NCBI GenBank assembly: GCA_018368345.1
Contig: JAGZEK010000006.1
Location: 1 to 64,000, forward strand
Length of the DNA: 64,000 nucleotides
DNA from: Collinsella sp.
GTDB lineage: Bacteria; Actinomycetota; Coriobacteriia; Coriobacteriales; Coriobacteriaceae
Direction of reading: 5' to 3'
Numbering within the stretch: position 1 is the first letter of the stretch; each line of letters begins with the position of its first letter. This document shows positions 24,986-32,245 of this stretch, piece after piece. Below the pieces are notes generated by a model. It ran no database searches. It saw only the letters and a list, made by a program, of their open reading frames with translations, and was not told the DNA's origin. A program made the translations under genes and the position numbers.

Positions 24986-27247
24986 ATGATGGGATCAAAC
25001 GTGAGCGATACAAAGCTAAAGCCAACGGCTAAAAAGCCCGCAACTCGCAAACCGGCTCCGCACGCACCGGAGCTCTCTAAGGACGATGTCTATCTGTTTG
25101 GCATTGGAATGTGGGAGCGCAGCTGGGAAAAGATGGGCGCGCATCCCGACACGCAGAACCGTACGCGCGGCTGGCGCTTTTGCGTTTGGGCGCCCGATGT
25201 AAAGAGTGTCCATGTCATTGGCGAATTTAACGACTGGGATGAGGAAGCCAACCCACTGGTGCCCGTTCATACGAGCGCTATTTGGGAAGGCTTTATTCCT
25301 GGCGCCGAGCAGGGCCAGCTCTATAAATATCTCATCGAGACCAACGAGGGCGAGAAGCTCTACAAGGCCGATCCGTATGCCTTTAAGGCCGAGTGCCCTC
25401 CGGGTACCGCGAGCGTGCTGTGGACCCTCGATGGCTACAAGTGGAATGACGCCGCGTGGCTCAAGCGCCGCGCCGGCCACAACCACATGTCGCAGCCGCT
25501 CAACATCTACGAGGTGCATATTGGCTCGTGGAAGCGCCACGGCGATGCGCCGCAGGGCGAGCCCGACGAGTACGGCAACTACCCCGGCCCCATGGATCCC
25601 TTCCCCGCCCAGCGCGGCGAGTTCTACACCTACGACGATCTGTCGGTGGAGCTCGTGGACTACGTGCGCGACATGGGATATACGCATATCGAGGTCATGC
25701 CGCTTATGGAGCATCCCTTCGATGGCTCCTGGGGCTACCAGACGACCGGCTACTATGCCGCCACGTCGCGTTACGGCAACCCGCAGCAGCTCATGCACTT
25801 TATCGACGCATGCCACGAGGCAGGCATCGGCGTGATCATGGACTGGGTGCCCGGCGGTTTTTGTGCCGACTCGCACGGACTTGCCACCTTTAACGGCCAC
25901 ATGCTGTTTGAGCACGAGATTCACCCCAACTGGGGCACGCATAAGTTTGACTTCGCCCGCGGCGAGGTCCGCTCCTTCCTGGTCTCCAACGTGCTGTACT
26001 GGCTCGAGAACTTCCACGTTGACGGCATTCGAATGGACGGCGTGTCCAGCATGCTGTACCTCAACTTTGGCATCGACGATCCGGGCCAAAAGAAGTTCAA
26101 CAAGTACGGTACCGAGGAGGACCTGGACGCCAGCGCGTTCATTCGCCAGGTTAACTGCGCCGTGGAGGCGCACTACCCCGACGTGATGATGATGGCCGAG
26201 GAGTCCACCGCGTGGCCGCTCGTGACCTATCCGCCGCAGGACGGCGGCCTGGGCTTCCACTACAAGTGGGACATGGGCTGGATGAATGACACTCTGCACT
26301 ACATGCAGACCGATTTTCCGTGGCGCCCTGGCAACCACGGCCTGCTCACGTTCTCTATCATGTATGCCTTTACCGAGAATTTCATCTGCCCGCTGAGCCA
26401 TGACGAGGTCGTGCACGGCAAGTGCTCGCTCATCGGCCGCATGCCGGGCGACTGGTGGCGCCAGTTTGCCGGCCTGCGCACGCTGGCTTTCTACCAAATG
26501 ACGCACCCCGGTGCCAAGCTCAACTTTATGGGCAACGAGATCGGCCAATTTATTGAATGGCGCTACTACGAGTCCATTCAGTGGTTCCTGACCGACGAGT
26601 ACGAGACCCACCGTCATCATCAGGCGTTTATCAAGGCGCTCAACCACCTGTACACCGCCGAGCCCGCCCTGTACGAGCGCGGCTATACCGACGACGGCTT
26701 TACCTGGATCGACGCGGACAACTCCAAGCAGTCCATCGTGAGCTTTGTGCGTCAGGGCGAGGACGTCGATGACGACCTGGTGATCCTGATCAACTTTGAC
26801 CCGGCAAGCTACGAGAGCTTCCGCGTGGGCGTACCGCGTGAGGGTGACTGGGAGGTCATCTTTGACTCCGACCGTCCCGAGTTTGGCGGCAGCGGATACG
26901 CCGGTGAGGAACCCTACACCTGCTCGAGCGAGCCCTATCCCTGGAACGGGCAGATGGACTCCATCGAGATCAAGGTGCCCGGCCTGGCAGGCGTGGTGCT
27001 TAAGCGCCGCGGCCCCAGCAGCTATAAGCCGCCCGTGGTCGAGGCCCCCAAGAAGGCGACGCGCAAGCGTGCGTCCTCGGTAAAGCCCAAGCCCGCGGCT
27101 GCCAAGAAGACTCCGGCCAAGGCGAAGGCTGCCAAGCCCGCTGCCAAGGCTTCGACCAAGTCCACCACGGCCAAAAAGGCAGCCACCAAAAAGGCTGCTC
27201 CCAAGGCTAAGGCAGCTGCTGTTAAGGCTCCTGCCAAGAAAGCGTAA
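24986..27247 (+). CDS. glgB: 1,4-alpha-glucan branching enzyme with basic C-terminal tail
   Basis: This 753-residue GH13 enzyme makes alpha-1,6 branches in glycogen. A CBM48-like N-terminal domain (WRFCVWAPDVKSVHVIGEFNDW, about 55-76) is followed by the catalytic barrel: GIGVIMDWVPGGF, VDGIRMDGVSSML with the nucleophile Asp (about 350), MMMAEESTAWP with the acid/base Glu, and PLSHDEVVHGK. The beta-sandwich ends near residue 675. After it comes a tail of about 70 residues built from Lys, Ala, Pro and Thr (for example PAKAKAAKPAAKASTKS), absent from ordinary GlgB. Starts at 24986, 24989 or a GTG at 25001 are all possible; none has a strong ribosome site. It heads the glycogen cluster. Confidence 0.93.
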   Translation: MMGSNVSDTKLKPTAKKPATRKPAPHAPELSKDDVYLFGIGMWERSWEKMGAHPDTQNRTRGWRFCVWAPDVKSVHVIGEFNDWDEEANPLVPVHTSAIWEGFIPGAEQGQLYKYLIETNEGEKLYKADPYAFKAECPPGTASVLWTLDGYKWNDAAWLKRRAGHNHMSQPLNIYEVHIGSWKRHGDAPQGEPDEYGNYPGPMDPFPAQRGEFYTYDDLSVELVDYVRDMGYTHIEVMPLMEHPFDGSWGYQTTGYYAATSRYGNPQQLMHFIDACHEAGIGVIMDWVPGGFCADSHGLATFNGHMLFEHEIHPNWGTHKFDFARGEVRSFLVSNVLYWLENFHVDGIRMDGVSSMLYLNFGIDDPGQKKFNKYGTEEDLDASAFIRQVNCAVEAHYPDVMMMAEESTAWPLVTYPPQDGGLGFHYKWDMGWMNDTLHYMQTDFPWRPGNHGLLTFSIMYAFTENFICPLSHDEVVHGKCSLIGRMPGDWWRQFAGLRTLAFYQMTHPGAKLNFMGNEIGQFIEWRYYESIQWFLTDEYETHRHHQAFIKALNHLYTAEPALYERGYTDDGFTWIDADNSKQSIVSFVRQGEDVDDDLVILINFDPASYESFRVGVPREGDWEVIFDSDRPEFGGSGYAGEEPYTCSSEPYPWNGQMDSIEIKVPGLAGVVLKRRGPSSYKPPVVEAPKKATRKRASSVKPKPAAAKKTPAKAKAAKPAAKASTKSTTAKKAATKKAAPKAKAAAVKAPAKKA

Positions 27248-27305
27248 CAAAGGTGTTACCACTGTAATTACCCGCCCCGCCGGGGCGTAGGATACAAGTC
27301 ATAAC

Positions 27306-27339
27306 CGTTCCGGGAGAAACATCCCCGGGGGAAGGAACG
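27306..27339 (+). promoter_or_regulatory. hairpin covering the glgP ribosome-binding site
   Basis: CGTTCC (27306-27311) can pair with GGAACG (27334-27339), which contains part of the AAGGAAC ribosome site just before the glgP ATG at 27341. Inner GGGA/TCCC pairing extends it. The structure could limit glgP translation. A second small GC hairpin (CGCCCC/GGGGCG around 27275-27289) lies just upstream. Confidence 0.35.
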
Positions 27340-27340
27340 T

Positions 27341-29767
27341 ATGAATAAGATCTTCGACAACAAGCAGGAGTTTACCGAGCTCTATCGCGATGCCGTCATG
27401 AGCATCAGCGGCAAGAGCGTCGAGGCCGCCAGCGACCTCGACCGCTTTAACGCCCTGGCCAAGCTCGTGGCCGAGAAGGCACGCACCGTTGCCACCAAGA
27501 GCGACGCCCGCGCCACCGCCGAGGGCAAGAAGCGCGTGTACTACTTCTCGATCGAGTTTTTGATCGGCCGCCTGCTCGACAACTACCTGCTCAACTTTGG
27601 CGTGCGCGACATGGTCGCCGAGGCGCTCGACGACATGGGCTTCGATCTGTCCGTCATTGAGAACCAGGAGCCCGATCCGGCTCTGGGCAACGGTGGTCTG
27701 GGCCGTCTTGCCGCATGCTTCCTGGATTCCATGGCAGCCGAGGGCATCGCCGGCTACGGCAACGGCATGCGCTACCGCTATGGCCTGTTTAAGCAGGAGA
27801 TCGTCAACGGCAGCCAGGTCGAGGCTACCGACGAGTGGCTCACCCATGGCTATCCCTGGGAGGTCCGCCGTCAGGACAAGGCCGTAACCATCAAGTTTGG
27901 TGGCCGCGTCGAGGGCTTTGAGGAGAACGGCCGCACGTTCTACCGCACGGTGGACACGCAGGACATCCTTGCCGTTCCCTATGACATCCCCGTTGTGGGC
28001 TATGCTGGCGAGACCGTCAACAAGCTGCGCGTCTGGGCCGCTGAGCCGGTCGAGGAGCACTTCGATCTGGAGGCTTTCAACCGCGGCGACTACGCCCTGG
28101 CAGATGCCGAGCGCGCCGAGGCCGAGGCCATCAGCGCCATCCTCTACCCCAACGACGCCGGCGAGCACGGCCGTCTGCTGCGCCTGAAGCAGGAGTACCT
28201 GTTTGTCTCGGCCGGCATCTACAGCCTGCTCGACACCTTTGAGAAGGAGCACGGCGCAAACTGGGAGCTGCTGCCGCAGTTTGTGGCCATCCATACCAAC
28301 GATACCCACCCTGCCATGTGCGGCCCCGAGCTCATGCGCATCCTCATCGACGAGAAGAAGCTCGAGTGGGATGACGCCTGGAACATCGTGACGCAGGTCG
28401 TGAGCTACACCAACCACACCATCCTGCCCGAGGCTCTGGAGAAGTGGCCCATCGGCACGTTCTCCAAGCTCCTCCCCCGCGTGTACCAGATCATCGACGA
28501 GATCAGCCGCCGTTGGCACGAGTCGTTCGACACCACGCAGGAGGGCTGGCAGGAGCGTCTGCGCCAGACCGCCATCCTGTGGGACGGCGAGATTCGCATG
28601 GCCAACCTGTCCGTGATCTGCAGCCACAGCGTCAACGGCGTGGCCAAGATTCACTCCGACATCATCAAGAACATCGTGCTCAAGGACTTCTATGCCTTAA
28701 CGCCCGAGAAGTTCAACAACAAGACCAACGGTATCTCGCACCGTCGCTTCTTTGCCGAGGCCAACCCCACCTACGCCAAGCTCGTGACCGATGCCATTGG
28801 CGATGGCTGGCTTAAAGACGCCTTTGAGTTGGAGAAGCTCAAGGAGTTTAAGGACGACACCGAGTTCCTGAAGGCCGTGGGTGCCTCCAAGCGCGCCAAC
28901 AAGGAGCGCCTGGCCGCTTACGTCAAGGCCGAGACCGGTCTGGTTATTGACCCCAACACCGTCTTCGATGTTCAGGTAAAGCGCTTCCATGCCTATAAGC
29001 GCCAGCTCATGAACATCATGAAGGTGATGGACATCTACAACCGTCGCATCGCCGATCCCAACTTCCATGTGACGCCGACGACCTTCATCTTTAGCGGCAA
29101 GGCTGCATCGAGCTACACCTTTGCCAAGGAGACCATCCGCCTCATTAACTCCGTGGCCGACGTCATCAACAACGACCCGCGCGTCAACGAGGTCATGAAG
29201 GTCTGCTTTATCCCCAACTTCCGCGTGAGCAACGCCCAGCTCATCTACCCCGCCGCCGAGATCTCGGAGCAGATCTCCACGGCCGGCAAGGAGGCCTCGG
29301 GCACGTCCAACATGAAGCTCATGATGAACGGCGCCATTACGCTGGGCACCCTCGACGGCGCCAACATCGAGATCGCCGACCTGGCCGGCCGCGAGAACGA
29401 GGCCATCTTTGGCCTGACCGCTCCCGAGGTCGAGCAGCTTTGGGCATCCAACAGCTACTTTGCGTGGGATACCCTCAACGGCGACCGCGAGCGTCTGGGC
29501 CGCGTGATGGACGAGCTCAAGGACAACACGTTTGCCGGCCTTTCGGGCAACTTCGAGAGCATCTACAACGAGCTCATGAACAACAACGACCCCGACCTGG
29601 TTATGGCCGACTTCCGCAGCTACGTCGACGCCTGGGAGAAGCTCACGAACAGCTACGGCGACCAGGAGACCTGGAACCGCAAGGCCCTGCTCAACACCGC
29701 CTCGAGCGGCTGGTTCTCGAGCGACCGCACCATTCGCGAGTACCGCGACGAGATCTGGCACGCTTAA
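27341..29767 (+). CDS. glgP: glycogen/alpha-glucan phosphorylase
   Basis: This 808-residue GT35 phosphorylase releases glucose-1-phosphate from glycogen ends using PLP. The sequence shows ALGNGGLGRLAACFLDSMA (about 108-126), AIHTNDTHPAMCGPELMR, NGISHRRFFAEANP, FDVQVKRFHAYKRQLMN, and the PLP lysine in EASGTSNMKLMMNGAITLGTLDGANIEI (about 649-676). Length and motifs are normal for the family, and there is no basic tail. It lies 93 bases after glgB, probably in one transcript, so degradation and synthesis genes are together. Confidence 0.96.
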   Translation: MNKIFDNKQEFTELYRDAVMSISGKSVEAASDLDRFNALAKLVAEKARTVATKSDARATAEGKKRVYYFSIEFLIGRLLDNYLLNFGVRDMVAEALDDMGFDLSVIENQEPDPALGNGGLGRLAACFLDSMAAEGIAGYGNGMRYRYGLFKQEIVNGSQVEATDEWLTHGYPWEVRRQDKAVTIKFGGRVEGFEENGRTFYRTVDTQDILAVPYDIPVVGYAGETVNKLRVWAAEPVEEHFDLEAFNRGDYALADAERAEAEAISAILYPNDAGEHGRLLRLKQEYLFVSAGIYSLLDTFEKEHGANWELLPQFVAIHTNDTHPAMCGPELMRILIDEKKLEWDDAWNIVTQVVSYTNHTILPEALEKWPIGTFSKLLPRVYQIIDEISRRWHESFDTTQEGWQERLRQTAILWDGEIRMANLSVICSHSVNGVAKIHSDIIKNIVLKDFYALTPEKFNNKTNGISHRRFFAEANPTYAKLVTDAIGDGWLKDAFELEKLKEFKDDTEFLKAVGASKRANKERLAAYVKAETGLVIDPNTVFDVQVKRFHAYKRQLMNIMKVMDIYNRRIADPNFHVTPTTFIFSGKAASSYTFAKETIRLINSVADVINNDPRVNEVMKVCFIPNFRVSNAQLIYPAAEISEQISTAGKEASGTSNMKLMMNGAITLGTLDGANIEIADLAGRENEAIFGLTAPEVEQLWASNSYFAWDTLNGDRERLGRVMDELKDNTFAGLSGNFESIYNELMNNNDPDLVMADFRSYVDAWEKLTNSYGDQETWNRKALLNTASSGWFSSDRTIREYRDEIWHA

Positions 29768-29803
29768 AGGCCGCGAGCTCCCCTATGCCAGCACGGCATT
29801 ACT

Positions 29804-29834
29804 CGACGGGCGCGACCGAGCGTCGCGTCCGTCG
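29804..29834 (+). terminator. GC-rich hairpin between glgP and glgC
   Basis: The arms CGACGGGCGCGAC (29804-29816) and GTCGCGTCCGTCG (29822-29834) form a 13-base stem with one mismatch around CGAGC. There is no U-run after it, so it may slow or stabilise the mRNA rather than fully terminate. The glgC ribosome site (AGAAGGAG) follows. Confidence 0.45.
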
Positions 29835-29874
29835 CTAATGGGTTTAGGAACATCGATGACAGAAGGAGAAATCG

Positions 29875-31023
29875 ATGAGTAAGAAAGAATGCATCGCGAT
29901 GCTCCTCGCAGGAGGACAGGGCAGCCGATTGGGGGCACTCACCCAAAAGATCGCTAAGCCGGCGGTTAGCTTTGGTGGCAAGTTCCGCATTATCGACTTT
30001 TCGCTCTCCAACTGCTCCAACTCGGGCATCGACACGGTGGGTGTTCTGACGCAGTATCGCCCCTACCTGCTGCATGCCTATGTGGGCTCCGGCGAGGCGT
30101 GGGATCTTGACAGCCGCGACGGCGGCGTGTCGATCCTGCCGCCGTACGAGACGCAGACCGGCGGCGCCTGGTATGCGGGCACGGCCGACGCCATTACGCA
30201 GAACCTCGACTACATCAAGGCCAACGACCCCAAGTACGTCCTGATTCTTTCGGGCGATCACCTGTATCGCATGGACTACCGCAAGATGCTCAAGACGCAC
30301 ATTGAGAACAACGCCGACCTCACGGTAAGCGTTATGCCCGTGCCGTGGGAGGAGGCCAGCCGCTTTGGCATCCTGACCACCGACCCCGAGGACGGCCGCA
30401 TCACCAAGTTCACCGAGAAGCCCGATAAGCCCGATTCGAATCTCGCGTCCATGGGCATCTACATCTTCTCGGCCGACGTGCTGATCGAGGCGCTCGAGGA
30501 GGACGCTCTGGACCAGCGCTCGAGCCACGACTTTGGCAAGGACATCATCCCCAAGCTGCTCGGCGAGGGCAAGCGCCTGTACAGCTACGAGTTCCACGGC
30601 TTTTGGAAGGACGTCGGCACCATCGCCAGCTTCCACGAGACCTCGATGGACCTGCTTGGCAACAACCCCGAGTTCGATCTGTTTGACAAGCACTTCCCCA
30701 TCATGTCCAACATCACCACGCGTCCGCCGCACTACATTGGCCCGGATGGTCGCCTGGACGACTGCCTGGTCTCCAACGGCTGCAAGATCTACGGTACCGC
30801 TCGCCACTCGATCCTTTCGACCGATGTCATCATCGAGGAGCGCGCCTTGGTCGAGGACTCCGTGCTGCTGCCGGGTGCGCACGTTAAGAGCGGCGCGCAC
30901 ATCTGCCGCGCTATTTTGGGCGAGAACTCCACGGTCGAAGAGGGCGTGAAGCTCGGCTCTGTCGATACCACCAAGGATACGGCCGTCGTTGGAAATGACG
31001 TCGTTATCGGGAAGGGGGAATGA
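29875..31023 (+). CDS. glgC: glucose-1-phosphate adenylyltransferase, catalytic subunit
   Basis: This 382-residue enzyme makes ADP-glucose from ATP and glucose-1-phosphate, the committed step of glycogen synthesis. It has AMLLAGGQGSRLGALTQKIAKPAVSFGGKFRIIDF (about 9-43) with the nucleotide loop and catalytic Arg/Lys, GTADAITQN (about 102), the metal Asp in LILSGDHLYRMDY (about 123), and a C-terminal left-handed beta-helix. AGAAGGAG lies 6 bases before the ATG. The stop is 4 bases before glgD, so the two subunits are translated together. Confidence 0.96.
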   Translation: MSKKECIAMLLAGGQGSRLGALTQKIAKPAVSFGGKFRIIDFSLSNCSNSGIDTVGVLTQYRPYLLHAYVGSGEAWDLDSRDGGVSILPPYETQTGGAWYAGTADAITQNLDYIKANDPKYVLILSGDHLYRMDYRKMLKTHIENNADLTVSVMPVPWEEASRFGILTTDPEDGRITKFTEKPDKPDSNLASMGIYIFSADVLIEALEEDALDQRSSHDFGKDIIPKLLGEGKRLYSYEFHGFWKDVGTIASFHETSMDLLGNNPEFDLFDKHFPIMSNITTRPPHYIGPDGRLDDCLVSNGCKIYGTARHSILSTDVIIEERALVEDSVLLPGAHVKSGAHICRAILGENSTVEEGVKLGSVDTTKDTAVVGNDVVIGKGE

Positions 31024-31027
31024 TCCG

Positions 31028-32155
31028 ATGATCAATCGCAAGGCCATCGGTTATATCACCGCTAACTACTCTTCGACCTACGGCAGCGTGCTGCTCAAGG
31101 ACCGCCCCATCGCGTCCGTTCCGTTTTTGGGCCGCTACCGCCTGATCGACTTCCCGCTGTCCAACATGATGAATGCCGGCATTAAGACCGTCGGAGTCGT
31201 CATGCCGGGCAACTACCGCTCGCTGATCGACCACGTGGGCTCGGGCAAGGACTGGGGCCTGGACCGCAAGAAGGGCGGTCTGTTCATGGTGCCCGGCAAC
31301 GCGTATGGCACCACCAAGGGCGGCATGCGCTTCCTGCTGCGCGATATCATCTCCAACAAGACGCTGTTCCAGCGCTCGGACAAGCCCTACGTCGTGATGA
31401 TGGGCACCAACATCATCTTTAACATGGACCTCAACACCATCATCGACGCGCACGAGAACTCCGGTGCCCAGATGACCGTGGTGTACTGCAAGGCCACGCG
31501 CAACGTCGACGACGAGACCAAACTCGAGATTAACGAGAACGGCCGCCTGACGGGTGTGAGCGCCGGCGTCGTGTACGGCGACAACGCCTCTATGGACTGC
31601 TGCATCGTCAACCGCGAGACGCTGCTCGAGATCATCGACCACTACCAGGCCGCCGACTATCTTGACCTGCTCGAGGCACTCCAGGGCGACTTTGGCAACA
31701 TCGACGTGTGCAGCTACGAATACAAGGGCGAGGTCGTGGGCGTGTTTAGCGAGAAGTCGCTGTATCGCCGCAGCATGGACCTGCTCGACCAGACCGTGGC
31801 CGACCAGCTCTTCGATCCCGAGCGCCCGATCCTGACCAAGGCTCACGACGTGCCGCCTTCGCGCTATGCGACCGGCAGCCACGCGTGCAACTCGATCATC
31901 TCGGCCGGTTGCATCATCAAGGGCACCGTGCGCAACTCGATCCTGTCGCGCGGCGTCGTGGTCGAGGAAGGCGCTTCGGTGACTAACTCGATCATCAACC
32001 AGAGCTGCATCATCAAGAGCGGCGCACGCGTCGAGAACGCCATTCTGGACAAGAACAACGTGGTTCCCACCAACACCGAGCTTCGCGGTACGCCCGAGAA
32101 CATCCTGGTGCTGGGCAAGGCTCCGTTAACTTCCGACACCACCATCGTACGTTAA
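31028..32155 (+). CDS. glgD: glucose-1-phosphate adenylyltransferase, GlgD regulatory subunit
   Basis: This 375-residue GlgC paralogue has its start at the ATG at 31028 (MINRKAIGYITANY), 4 bases after glgC. The nucleotide loop GGQGSRL of GlgC is replaced by ANYSSTYGSVLLKDRP, so it is probably not catalytic. PFLGRYRLIDFPLSNMMNAGI and the C-terminal hexapeptide turns (NSIISAGCIIKGTVRNSIL) are kept. In Firmicutes, GlgD pairs with GlgC and changes its activity and control. Its presence here suggests a heteromeric GlgCD enzyme. Confidence 0.92.
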   Translation: MINRKAIGYITANYSSTYGSVLLKDRPIASVPFLGRYRLIDFPLSNMMNAGIKTVGVVMPGNYRSLIDHVGSGKDWGLDRKKGGLFMVPGNAYGTTKGGMRFLLRDIISNKTLFQRSDKPYVVMMGTNIIFNMDLNTIIDAHENSGAQMTVVYCKATRNVDDETKLEINENGRLTGVSAGVVYGDNASMDCCIVNRETLLEIIDHYQAADYLDLLEALQGDFGNIDVCSYEYKGEVVGVFSEKSLYRRSMDLLDQTVADQLFDPERPILTKAHDVPPSRYATGSHACNSIISAGCIIKGTVRNSILSRGVVVEEGASVTNSIINQSCIIKSGARVENAILDKNNVVPTNTELRGTPENILVLGKAPLTSDTTIVR

Positions 32156-32186
32156 CGTTGGCACCGCAACATCGCTCGTAACATGT

Positions 32187-32222
32187 AGAATAGCCGCCCG
32201 GTTAGCGCCAGGCGGCTATTCT
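32187..32222 (+). terminator. hairpin between glgD and glgA
   Basis: AGAATAGCCGCC (32187-32198) and GGCGGCTATTCT (32211-32222) form a 12-base-pair stem. Only a short U stretch lies at its end. It may be a partial terminator that lowers glgA expression relative to glgCD. The glgA start is 24 bases further on. Confidence 0.6.
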
Positions 32223-32245
32223 CGAATTGCAACATGGGAGACAAT

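Noticed and set aside
25016..27262. Long open frame antisense to glgB
   Set aside because: High GC makes long antisense frames common. The plus strand is a clear GlgB with all catalytic motifs, and the antisense product has no family features.
27299..28654. Antisense frame inside glgP
   Set aside because: A composition artefact opposite a certain gene, with no motif.
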